Positions 1 through 6,261 of a stretch of 7,627 nucleotides of DNA are shown one piece after another. The translations under genes were made by a program, and so were the position numbers. This DNA is from an uncultured Myxococcales bacterium. GTDB taxonomy: Bacteria; Myxococcota; UBA727; VGSZ01. The notes below the pieces were generated by a model. The model saw only the letters and a list, made by a program, of their open reading frames with translations, was not told the DNA's origin and made no database searches. Numbering within the stretch: the first letter of the stretch is position 1; the number at the start of each line of letters is the position of its first letter. The DNA is taken from contig CAJBHN010001226.1 in the NCBI GenBank assembly GCA_903952805.1, forward strand, positions 1-7,627. The letters run 5' to 3'.

Positions 1-440
1 AGCCCGGCCTGCCATTGGGCATCGTCGTCGCCGCGACGGTACAAGGCCTCAGAGGTCCCATCGAGCCTCGTGCCGACCACCTCGAAGCGGTCGGCCTGTC
101 TGGTCCCGGCCACAAAGACCACCCAAGCCTGGCGGATGCCACTGAGCTGCAGCAGGGGCTTGAAGGGTCGTTGCAGCGCCGAGCGCGCGTCGGCGCCGTG
201 GCGGGCCATGCTTTGCAGCGTGCTCTTGAAGGTGGCGGGTTCGACGCCGAGCGCGCGCGCCCACGCCGACAGCTCGTCGTCGATGCGCGGGTCATGCCAC
301 AGGGCGCTGGCGTCGGCGCGACCCACATCGGGAATGGCGGCGACGCAGCAGGTCGCCAGCCACAGCACGACGCCGATGCCGACGAGGTGACGACGCCACC
401 AGCCCACAGAGCGAACACCCGATGTCGTGCGACTGGTCAT
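1..440 (-). CDS. Exported or membrane-anchored protein of unknown function, 5' part (runs off left edge)
   Basis: Reading the minus strand from an ATG at 440 gives 146 codons with no stop before the window edge, so the gene is cut by the boundary. The N-terminus looks like an export signal: basic residues (RR at 16-17), a hydrophobic stretch at about 19-36 (including GVVLWLATCCVAAI), and an ADA|S site at 42-45 that could be cut by signal peptidase I. The LATC at 28-31 is only a poor lipobox. After this comes a mixed helical and beta segment (about 45-146) without a family motif I recognise. The ATG lies 7 bp beyond the stop codon of the upstream kinase gene on the same strand, so the two are probably co-transcribed and the kinase may act with or on this protein; that link is inference. 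The frame is supported by the signal-peptide-like start and the absence of stops. Function unknown. Confidence 0.72.
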   Translation of the reverse strand, partial: MTSRTTSGVRSVGWWRRHLVGIGVVLWLATCCVAAIPDVGRADASALWHDPRIDDELSAWARALGVEPATFKSTLQSMARHGADARSALQRPFKPLLQLSGIRQAWVVFVAGTRQADRFEVVGTRLDGTSEALYRRGDDDAQWQAG

Positions 441-447
441 CGCGGCT

Positions 448-2298
448 TCAGCCGATGCCCGAGAGAGCCGCCGCAGCTTCGCGCAGCAGGATGACGGTGT
501 CCTTCACCATCGGTCGCAGCGTGGCCAATTTGTGGTCGGCGTAAAACAGGAACGCCGCTTTGCCCTCACGGCCCAGGCCGCCGACGAACACGGCTCCTGG
601 CACCGAGCCGCCGAGAGCGCCAAACCACGCCATCCATTCGGGGCCGGTGAGGGCGGGTCCGTAATACGCTTCGCGGCGTCCGGCCATGTCGACGACGGCA
701 TGCGTGCTCTGCAACACCTTGACGATGGCGGGCATCGACTGGCCATGTGGAGCGTCAAGGTTTGCCCAGGCCAGCGCCATGGGGACGTCGCTGCCGACGT
801 CCATGATGAGCACGCGGTCAAAGCGCGTTTGCAGGAACGCACTGCAGAGTTCACCCACTTCCCGAGCGCTTCGTGCCGTCGACAACCAGCCTGCCACCTG
901 GGCCACCGATTCAATGCGTGCCGGGGCCGACGGCGGCGTCATCATGGCCTGCGTCCGAGTCGGGGCCGCCACGGGCGTGCGAGCGACGGCTGCGGGCGGG
1001 GGACCCTGCAACGAAAACGGCGGCCGCCCCAGGAAGTCCTCGGTGGAATGGCCCCGCGAAGACGGAGACGGCGCAGGCGACCACGGCGTCTCCGACGGGG
1101 TCGTTGGCCGCGCTGGCGGGGCCAACATCGACGACGGCGCATCCGACGACGTCCCCGGCATCGATGCGCTCTTGCGGCGGGTGAGCAAGACCGGCGCGTC
1201 GCTGGTGGAGCTGTTCGACGCTGCCTTCTTGTGCACCAGGGGCATCGGCGCCCCCAGCTCGAGCCCGAAGCGGACGTCGTCGTCGTCCATCAGGGTGGCG
1301 GCCACGACCGAGAATTCCCGCAAGGTGTCGTCGTGGTCGCTCCGACGACCCAGCTCGGCGTTGCGTCCGACGTGCCACCCGGCCGGGCGAGCCATCAGCT
1401 CAATCTCGTCGAGGAGCACCCGGGCCGACGCTGGCCGGTCGGCAGGCGACTTGGCCAACAATCGCCCAACGATGTCGTCGATGAACGGCGGCACCGGATT
1501 TTGTGGTTGGGCCATCGACGGCGTGCGGGGCGTCTCGTGGACGTGCCGCAAAATGACCTTGATCGAGGTTTCGCCGGGAAAGGGTGGCTCGCCCACCAGC
1601 AGCTCAAACCACATGGCCCCCAGCGCGTAGAGGTCCGAGCGGGGATCGTCGGAGATGCCATTGGCCCTCTCGGGGCTCATATAGGCAGGCGTGCCCGAAA
1701 TGACGTCGTGACGGGTGATTTGCGCGTTGGTGCCCTGGATGATGCTGCGGGCCAAACCGAAGTCGAGGACCTTGGCGAAGTCGAGGTCGCCGTTGCTTTC
1801 AACGAGCATGACGTTTTCGGGCTTGAGGTCGCGATGCACGATCTTTTGCGTATGGGCCGCCACCAGCGCGCGGGTGACGCCAAGGATGATGTGCAGGGCC
1901 CGCTCCCACGGCAGAAAACGCGCAGCGTCGAGGACCTCGCGCACATTCTGTCCGCGCAACAACTCCATGGCGATGTAGAGGTCACCACTGTCGGTGGCGC
2001 CAAAATCGTAGAGCGTGACGATGTGCGCGTGGGCCAGGCGAGCGACGGCGGCGGCTTCTTTTTCGAAGCGGCGGATGGCGGTGGCGTCGTCGGCGTACTT
2101 CTTCAGCAACACCTTGAGGGCCACGGGCCGGTCGAGGGGCTGCTGCATGGCCAGATACACAGCCCCCATGCCGCCTTCGTTCAGCTTGCGCAGAACTTCA
2201 TAGCGGCCGGCCACCACCTGGCCCAGCAGGGTATCGGGCTGATCTGACGACGACACGGCCCGAAGTCTACGCCCGATACCACCTGCCTGCGAGCCCAC
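448..2298 (-). CDS. Hanks-type serine/threonine protein kinase with C-terminal GAF-like domain
   Basis: Predicted soluble Ser/Thr kinase of the bacterial PknB type, 616 aa from a GTG at 2298. The kinase domain spans about residues 33-305: glycine loop NEGGMGAVY (40-48), ATP-binding lysine K62 in VALKVL, helix-C glutamate E81, catalytic HRDLKPEN (155-162), DFG (179-181), SPE in place of APE (208-210), DLYALG aspartate D222 and the late arginine R288. All catalytic residues are present. The first glycine of GxGxxG is Asn (N40), a tolerated change. Residues about 306-464 are a Pro/Ser/Thr-rich linker, probably disordered and a likely autophosphorylation region. Residues about 465-616 resemble a degenerate GAF-like sensor domain, ending in a hydrophobic strand with FLFYADHK and a closing helix. 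No membrane segment is seen, so it should be cytoplasmic. The start is uncertain: an in-frame GTG at 2256 gives a 602-aa protein with a more usual N-terminus, and neither has a good Shine-Dalgarno. It is the first gene of a pair with the exported protein downstream. Confidence 0.95.
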   Translation of the reverse strand: MGSQAGGIGRRLRAVSSSDQPDTLLGQVVAGRYEVLRKLNEGGMGAVYLAMQQPLDRPVALKVLLKKYADDATAIRRFEKEAAAVARLAHAHIVTLYDFGATDSGDLYIAMELLRGQNVREVLDAARFLPWERALHIILGVTRALVAAHTQKIVHRDLKPENVMLVESNGDLDFAKVLDFGLARSIIQGTNAQITRHDVISGTPAYMSPERANGISDDPRSDLYALGAMWFELLVGEPPFPGETSIKVILRHVHETPRTPSMAQPQNPVPPFIDDIVGRLLAKSPADRPASARVLLDEIELMARPAGWHVGRNAELGRRSDHDDTLREFSVVAATLMDDDDVRFGLELGAPMPLVHKKAASNSSTSDAPVLLTRRKSASMPGTSSDAPSSMLAPPARPTTPSETPWSPAPSPSSRGHSTEDFLGRPPFSLQGPPPAAVARTPVAAPTRTQAMMTPPSAPARIESVAQVAGWLSTARSAREVGELCSAFLQTRFDRVLIMDVGSDVPMALAWANLDAPHGQSMPAIVKVLQSTHAVVDMAGRREAYYGPALTGPEWMAWFGALGGSVPGAVFVGGLGREGKAAFLFYADHKLATLRPMVKDTVILLREAAAALSGIG

Positions 2299-2330
2299 TC
2301 CCCCAATCGCCCCAGGGAGGGACAGGTCTG

Positions 2331-2346
2331 CCGGTCACCTGACCGG
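2331..2346. promoter_or_regulatory. 16-bp inverted repeat, possible operator upstream of the kinase gene
   Basis: CCGGTCA-CC-TGACCGG: two perfect 7-bp half-sites separated by 2 bp, centred about 40 bp upstream of the kinase GTG at 2298. The symmetry and location fit a binding site for a dimeric regulator. As RNA it could also form a 6-bp stem with an ACCT loop. No regulator gene is visible in the window, and no run of T follows, so it is not a terminator. The role is inferred from position only. Confidence 0.4.
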
Positions 2347-2410
2347 GTGTGCCGTGGCCGTGTGTGCAGCCGGCGCGGGTCTCGAGGGCGTCGCCGTCAA
2401 CGGTGGTGCA

Positions 2411-2560
2411 TCGGGGTGCATCGGGGTGCATCGGGGTGCGTCGGGGTGCGTCGGGGTGCGTCGGGGTGCGTCGGGGTGCGTCGGGGTGCGTCGAGGTGCA
2501 TCGGGGTGCGTCGGGGTGCGTCGAGGTGCGTCGCGGTGCATTGGTGTGCGTCGGCCTGCA
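2411..2560. repeat. 10-bp tandem repeat array, about 15 units, consensus TCGGGGTGCR
   Basis: Fifteen consecutive 10-bp units without an indel. Ten match TCGGGGTGCR exactly (2411, 2421, 2431, 2441, 2451, 2461, 2471, 2481, 2501, 2511). Three differ by one base (2491, 2521, 2531), and the last two (2541, 2551) by two bases. A degenerate unit may precede at 2401. The final position alternates A or G, so junctions read TGCATCGG or TGCGTCGG. The unit length is not a multiple of three and the array lies before the likely start of the next gene, so it is probably non-coding. Divergence is greatest at the right end and the core is nearly identical, as expected for slippage-driven expansion. Confidence 0.93.
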
Positions 2561-2599
2561 TCTTGGTGGTGTGCCCGGGTCCAGCTATGGATGGGGCAT

Positions 2600-2603
2600 G
2601 GAG
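2600..2603 (+). promoter_or_regulatory. Ribosome binding site (GGAG) deciding the DUF2293 start
   Basis: GGAG lies 9 nt before the ATG at 2613. The in-frame ATG at 2598 has only a GGGG touching it at 1-nt spacing, so the downstream ATG is preferred. Confidence 0.45.
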
Positions 2604-2612
2604 CAGCCATCG

Positions 2613-3326
2613 ATGTCGCAGAACCGTGTTCTCGCCCCGGGCCCCGACGCCCGCAGCTTTCGCACGAGCACCGGTGAGCTCGTGGTCGTGCCCCCTGGCT
2701 GGGGGCATCTTCCCCCCGGCGACGCGACATTGACCAAGAGGGTGAAGGCTGCCGGACCGTCGTGGACGGTGCAGGAAAAGCGGGGTCGCAAGATGTTCTC
2801 CCGCGGCGTCTGGGCCCCGGCGGTGCACATCGAGGCTGTGAAGGCGGCGTTGGTGGTCGAGAGGGCAGACCCGGCCTGGGCCAAAAAACAGGTGCAGCAG
2901 GGCTTGCGTCGCGAAAAAGTGCAGGCGGCCTACGAGATTTCCTTCGAGGACAGCGTGCGGGCCTTCCTGGCGTTTCACGAGCGTCACGCCGCCAGCGCCG
3001 CGGTGATCGCTCAGCGCGTTGCCGCGCACGCCACTCCCGTTGGCAGCGGCACCGTGGCGCGCACCAAGCGCATTGCCATCGAGGACAGGGCCGAGGCCGC
3101 CGTCATCGCCTGGCTGCGTCATCAAACGACGGGCTACGACGACATGGTCATCCCGCGGGTGAAGGGGGCCCGCCGCGAGGTGCGACGCACCCTGGCGGAG
3201 CGCTCCCGTCGGCTGTTGGAGACCTATCGCCGGGGCTTCGACGTCGACGTCACGACCTGTCCCCTGCAAAGGGCCCTTCGGACGGGGCGGCCGTCGCCGA
3301 ACACGTCGCCGATCACGTCTCCATGA
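2613..3326 (+). CDS. DUF2293 domain-containing protein
   Basis: A 237-aa protein of unknown function. The C-terminal part, about residues 155-205, carries the pattern I associate with DUF2293: an acidic ERAEAAVIAWLRHQTT-like helix (here D158 to T173), then YDDM, then R-x-x-GARREVRR, a basic helix. The N-terminal part has a conserved-looking block with PPGW (27-30), LPPGDATLTKRVKAAGPSWT (33-52) and KRGRKMFSRGVWAP (56-69). It is rich in Arg and Lys, has no signal peptide or membrane segment, and so is predicted cytoplasmic, perhaps nucleic-acid binding (inference only). The frame stays open upstream through the repeat array to 2349, but that part is repeat translation. ATG 2613 has GGAG at 9 nt; ATG 2598 would add five residues. 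The last ~25 residues are Thr/Ser/Pro-rich and probably disordered. It is transcribed away from the kinase and converges on the methyltransferase with a 39-bp gap. Confidence 0.87.
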   Translation: MSQNRVLAPGPDARSFRTSTGELVVVPPGWGHLPPGDATLTKRVKAAGPSWTVQEKRGRKMFSRGVWAPAVHIEAVKAALVVERADPAWAKKQVQQGLRREKVQAAYEISFEDSVRAFLAFHERHAASAAVIAQRVAAHATPVGSGTVARTKRIAIEDRAEAAVIAWLRHQTTGYDDMVIPRVKGARREVRRTLAERSRRLLETYRRGFDVDVTTCPLQRALRTGRPSPNTSPITSP

Positions 3327-3365
3327 ACCGCGCCGGCGGTGCGCACCACCACGCGCAGCGCACGG

Positions 3366-4328
3366 TCATCGGACCCGCAGCACCACGCCACGCATCGGTC
3401 GGCCGCGGGGGGCGTCCTTCGACGTGATGTCGGCGGGCAAGGGCAGCTCGCCAAGGGTTTTGACGACGCGGCCAGCGCTTTTGGCGCCAGCCTGGGCCGC
3501 CGTCAGGACATCGGCCACGGCCACGTCGCGATCGTTGCATGACAACAACAGCAGGCCATCGTCGTCCAGCGCGGTGCAGGCGTGCTCGGCGAGTTCGTGC
3601 AGGGCGTCGCGCAGCACAAAGCGCGTGCCATCGGTGCGTACGGCCTGCGTGGGAGGGTCGCACACGATCACGCCGCAGCTTTTGGGACGCCGCGACAGCC
3701 GAGCGAGCACCGCGAGGGCGTCGTCGACAATGAAGCGATGGCCGCGGGGGTCGATGCCGTTGAGCGCCAGATTGGTGGCGGCCCATGGCGCACATTTCTT
3801 GGCCATGTCGACATGGTCGACGCGGGCGGCGCCACCGACGGCAGCGGCCACGCCAAAAGCGCCGGCGTGGGCAAAGAGGTTGACGACGATGCGGCCCCGG
3901 GCGGCATCGCGGACCAGGCGCCGTCCCAGGCGTTGGTCGACGAAGACGCCGGCCCCCACGGCCCGTTCGTCGGCGACGCGTACCAGCAGGCGCAGGCCGT
4001 CTTCGTGGACGACGTGGGCCTCGGGGACCTGGCCCCACAAGACCCGTTGGATCGAGCGCCCGGCGGCGGTGCGCAGGACCGCGACGATGGCCGTGACGCC
4101 GAGGGGAGCCAGCAGGGCCGGCAGGCCCCAGGCGGCCTCGACGTCGGCGTCGGTGCCGGGCCAGTGCGATGCCCACAGCTCGACGCGCACGATGTGGGCA
4201 AAGCGGTCGACGACGACACCCGCCAGGCCGTCGCCCTCGCCGTCGACCAGCCGTCGCACATCGGTCGCTGGTCCCACGGGCATCAGCCGCCGGCGGGCAA
4301 TGGCTGCCGCCAGCAGGCGTTCATCCAT
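3366..4328 (-). CDS. RlmI-like class I SAM-dependent methyltransferase (probable 23S rRNA cytosine-C5 type)
   Basis: A 320-aa protein from ATG 4328. The N-terminal half has the RlmI/RlmK-type pattern LVDGEGDGLAGVVVDRF (27-43), and VFVDQR (128-133), which corresponds to the FFLDQR-type block of the family. The Rossmann methyltransferase core follows: SAM motif I NLFAHAGAFGV (150-160), an acidic residue D174 after strand 2, motif IV DPPTQ (224-228; family DPPK) and SCN (263-265), where RlmI has SCS. These point to methylation of a base in rRNA, probably m5C, but the exact target cannot be read from sequence. The N-terminal PUA domain of E. coli RlmI appears absent: no GHPWVF-like motif and too little sequence before the LVDGEGDG block. 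The frame is open up to a GTG at 4439, but the extra 37 residues are Ser/Thr/Ala-rich without conserved features, so ATG 4328 is preferred although its Shine-Dalgarno is weak (GGTGA). It lies downstream of the TPR gene on the same strand with a 114-bp gap. Confidence 0.85.
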   Translation of the reverse strand: MDERLLAAAIARRRLMPVGPATDVRRLVDGEGDGLAGVVVDRFAHIVRVELWASHWPGTDADVEAAWGLPALLAPLGVTAIVAVLRTAAGRSIQRVLWGQVPEAHVVHEDGLRLLVRVADERAVGAGVFVDQRLGRRLVRDAARGRIVVNLFAHAGAFGVAAAVGGAARVDHVDMAKKCAPWAATNLALNGIDPRGHRFIVDDALAVLARLSRRPKSCGVIVCDPPTQAVRTDGTRFVLRDALHELAEHACTALDDDGLLLLSCNDRDVAVADVLTAAQAGAKSAGRVVKTLGELPLPADITSKDAPRGRPMRGVVLRVR

Positions 4329-4442
4329 GGTCACCGTGGTGAGCGTGGACGTCTTGGGAGCGGCCTGGGCCGCGCGGCCTGCAGTCGTCGACGACGATGG
4401 CACTGATGTTCGGGCCGGCGGCCTTCTGGACACGACCACCGG

Positions 4443-6107
4443 TCAAGCGGCGCGGCGGTTCTGACGAACGCGCTGCAGCAGAGTCTCGAGGAGGGCGACG
4501 GGATCGTCGACCGTGTCGTCGACCGTGTCGACAGCCATGTGATCGGTCATCACCGCCTTGGCAGCCATGGGCAGCGTCGAGACGATCGGCTCCACCGACA
4601 TGTCGTCGTCGACGACGACCACGTCGTCAGCGACGGGCAGGTCGTTGGCCTCAGCGGTGGTGACCATGCCGCCCATGTCGATGGCGACGTCAATGCTGCG
4701 CATGCCGACCGGAGCGTCGTCGGCAGCCATGGGCGGCGCCGTGGATGCAGACAGGCCACCGGGCCCCTGCGCATGAGGCTGCGCCTCCAGCGGCAACCCG
4801 ATCTCGCCGGACGTGTCGCCCCAGCCGGTTTCGGCTTCGTGATAGGGATTGGTCGTCGACGATTCGGCCTGGTCGGCATCGCCGTCGTGTGCTTCGAGCG
4901 CGGCGGTGTCGACAATGATGGTCGCGAGTGGGGCGCTCTCGAGCGCGGCGGTGTCGACCATGATCGTGTCGAGCGAGGCGGCATCGTCGCTGCTTGCTTC
5001 GAGCGCGGCCGTGTCGACAATGATGGTCGCGAGTGGGGCGCTCTCGAGGGCGGCGGTGTCGACAATGATGGTGTCGAGCGCAGCGACGCTGTCGACGGCG
5101 ACGCTGTCGACGGCGACGCTTTCGACGGCGACGCTTTCGACGACGACGCTTTCGACGACGACGCTTTCGACAACGCTTTCGACGACGCTTTCGACGACGA
5201 CGCTGTCGACGACGGCGTCTTCAAGGGGGGCGTCGCCCCAGCCGCTCTCGGCTTCGGCGTAGGGGTTGGCCGCTGAGGACGCGACGGCCGGGGCTTCGAC
5301 GACCGCGTCGGCGAGGACGTCGACGGCGCTGTCGGGACCCTGGGCAACGGCGCCCACGTCGGCAAATGAGGCCTCGTCGACCACGGCGGCTGGCGGTGTG
5401 GTGGCTGCGGCGGAGCCGCTTGGCGCCGGAACCAGGGTGGCCGCGGCGTGGATGTCTTCAGCAGGCTGCATTTCGCCGGCGAGACCAGGTCCGTCGCCGG
5501 CCTGGGGACCGGGAGCCGGGCGCATCGGCGCGCTGTCGATGTCGAAGTCGATGTCGATGGCCGCCGCAAGAGCCTCGCCGTTGATGGTGGCCTGGGTGGC
5601 CTGGGTCGGCTCGGCCCGGGGGGCGGACGGCGGCGACGTCGTCGTGTCCGTCGTCGTGTCCGTCGTCGTGTCCGTCGTCGTATCCGTCGTCGTCGGCACG
5701 ACCCCCAGCTCGGCGGCGCGGGGGCGCGCATTGCGCAGCTCCATCAGCCGCTCGCGGACGAGTTCGTTGTCGGGGCGGTTGTGCAGCGCTCGCTCGTACA
5801 GCGAGATCGCCTCCTCCAGGTTGCCGGCGTTGGCGGCGGCCTCGGCTTCGGCTTCAAGCGACGGCGCTGCGGTGGCCGCCGGGGTGGCTTGAGCCGTGCG
5901 CCCCTGAGCGGCCTCTTCGACGGCCAGCTTGTGCACTTCGGTCCAGCGGCGATGAACCTCGGGCAGGCGGGGGTCACCAGCGGTCTGCAGCAGCTTGAAG
6001 CAGGCCGCCAGGTCGCGGACGGCGGGTGCGAAGTCGCCGCGGCGCACATGTTCATGGGCTCGTACCCAGAGAGCTTCGGCCTGCTGGACGGGGGTCGGCG
6101 TCGTCAT
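4443..6107 (-). CDS. TPR-like protein with long acidic, repeat-expanded low-complexity region
   Basis: A 554-aa protein from ATG 6107. Residues about 8-65 and 84-128 are helical; the second block (AEAAANAGNLEEAISLYERAL...RPDNELVRERLMEL) is a good TPR unit, so this end probably binds a partner. Then come (TTTD)n at 139-157, an acidic Pro/Ala-rich stretch with IDIDFDID (184-191), NPYAEAESGWGD (281-292), pentads of the type SVVVE/SVAVD (about 299-342), two 35-residue units starting D345 and D380 (D-T-I-I/M-V-D-T-A-A-L-E-S-A-P-L-A), and a second NPYHEAETGWGD (420-431). The C-terminal end returns to a helix, DDPVALLETLLQRVRQNRR (534-552). No signal peptide or membrane span is seen, so it is probably cytoplasmic. 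The frame is open up to 6317, but the upstream part reads as Arg/Gly/Pro-rich intergenic DNA; ATG 6119 is an alternative start four codons upstream. No good Shine-Dalgarno is seen at either. Function unknown. It is divergent from hscB and upstream of the methyltransferase. Confidence 0.82.
   Translation of the reverse strand: MTTPTPVQQAEALWVRAHEHVRRGDFAPAVRDLAACFKLLQTAGDPRLPEVHRRWTEVHKLAVEEAAQGRTAQATPAATAAPSLEAEAEAAANAGNLEEAISLYERALHNRPDNELVRERLMELRNARPRAAELGVVPTTTDTTTDTTTDTTTDTTTSPPSAPRAEPTQATQATINGEALAAAIDIDFDIDSAPMRPAPGPQAGDGPGLAGEMQPAEDIHAAATLVPAPSGSAAATTPPAAVVDEASFADVGAVAQGPDSAVDVLADAVVEAPAVASSAANPYAEAESGWGDAPLEDAVVDSVVVESVVESVVESVVVESVVVESVAVESVAVDSVAVDSVAALDTIIVDTAALESAPLATIIVDTAALEASSDDAASLDTIMVDTAALESAPLATIIVDTAALEAHDGDADQAESSTTNPYHEAETGWGDTSGEIGLPLEAQPHAQGPGGLSASTAPPMAADDAPVGMRSIDVAIDMGGMVTTAEANDLPVADDVVVVDDDMSVEPIVSTLPMAAKAVMTDHMAVDTVDDTVDDPVALLETLLQRVRQNRRAA
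4891..5080. repeat. Direct repeat: 85-bp units at 4891-4975 and 4996-5080 (105-bp period)
   Basis: The two 85-bp stretches align without gaps at an offset of exactly 105 bp, and I count four mismatches. The offset equals 35 codons, matching the 35-residue protein units that begin at D345 and D380 of the TPR protein. Each copy also contains two smaller related segments around a GTGTCGACMATGAT core, so there is an older internal duplication. Confidence 0.88.
5086..5214. repeat. 15-bp (and 12-bp) tandem repeats coding for (V/A)(V/A)(E/D)SV pentads
   Basis: Nine units begin ACGCTKTCGAC on the plus strand: 15 bp at 5086, 5101, 5116, 5131, 5146, 5185 and 5200, and 12 bp at 5161 and 5173. On the minus coding strand the 15-bp units give Val/Ala-rich pentads with Glu/Asp-Ser, and the two 12-bp units give shortened tetrads (VVES). 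All indels keep the frame, which supports the minus-strand gene being coding. Confidence 0.85.
5638..5694. repeat. 12-bp tandem repeat (GTCGTCGTGTCC) coding for TTTD units
   Basis: Three exact 12-bp copies (5638, 5650, 5662), one copy with a single G-to-A change (5674), then a partial GTCGTCGTC. On the minus strand this gives (TTTD)4 plus flanking Thr within the TPR protein, just after its helical N-terminal part. It is probably a flexible linker or spacer. Confidence 0.88.
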
Positions 6108-6184
6108 GAGCGGCAGCATCGTCGGCGCCGCTGCGCCGATCAAGTCCTCGTGCTTTTTTCCGCAGGCCAACCTGGCCCGGGCCT

Positions 6185-6213
6185 GATCCGGGCCCGATCC
6201 GGGCCCGATCCGG
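6185..6213. repeat. 11-bp repeats GATCCGGGCCC in the TPR/hscB divergent region
   Basis: GATCCGGGCCC occurs at 6185-6195 and 6196-6206 in direct tandem, followed by a partial GATCCGGG (6207-6213 and beyond). A CCTGGCCCGGGCC stretch precedes it. Each unit includes or borders the palindrome CGGGCCCG, so the block has strong local symmetry. It lies between the TPR gene start (6107) and the hscB start (6291), where regulatory DNA for both genes is expected. No protein or RNA role can be assigned. Confidence 0.6.
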
Positions 6214-6261
6214 GGTCGATGTCTGTGACGGCATCGGGGAGCGATGTCGGGGCCTTGCCGG

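Larger units (their letters stand above)
2299..2612. other. Divergent intergenic region between kinase and DUF2293 genes
   Basis: About 300 bp without a credible gene. It must carry the start signals for both the minus-strand kinase and the plus-strand DUF2293 gene. It contains a 16-bp dyad (2331-2346) near the kinase start and a 10-bp tandem array (2411-2560). Open frames cross it on both strands, but their translations in the array are only repeat products, such as a Thr/His/Asp/Ala/Pro/Arg pattern on the minus strand. No sigma-70 promoter stands out; the closest match before the DUF2293 gene is too weak to call. Confidence 0.7.

Noticed and set aside
427..2247. Plus-strand open frame of 606 codons opposite the kinase gene
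   Set aside because: It is antisense to a kinase with every catalytic motif intact. Its translation is Arg/His/Gly-rich without family features. Long antisense frames are common in high-GC genes.
2411..2560. CRISPR array
   Set aside because: Units are 10 bp, adjacent and without spacers, and no cas gene is present.
2349..2612. N-terminal extension of the DUF2293 protein through the repeat array
   Set aside because: It would add only repeat-derived Gly/Val/Arg/Cys residues from a GTG without a ribosome binding site, while ATG 2613 has GGAG at good spacing.
2397..3269. Minus-strand frame with PDAPRRTPTH repeats
   Set aside because: A readout of the 10-bp array (30 bp gives a 10-residue repeat in any frame), continuing antisense through the DUF2293 gene.
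3327..3365. Bidirectional terminator between the convergent DUF2293 and methyltransferase genes
   Set aside because: A GTGCGC/GCGCAC pairing is possible (3339-3363), but the stem is short and there is no T tract on either strand.
4849..5262. Plus-strand frame with (A/T)TLST repeats resembling an adhesin stalk
   Set aside because: Another antisense product of the same repeats. There is no signal peptide or anchor, and it lies inside the TPR gene.
4539..5276. Plus-strand frame with a DGDAFDDDAFDD-like repeat resembling calcium-binding repeats
   Set aside because: It is the antisense reading of the 12/15-bp repeats of the minus-strand TPR gene. That gene has a recognisable TPR unit outside the repeats; this frame has no start signal or domain.
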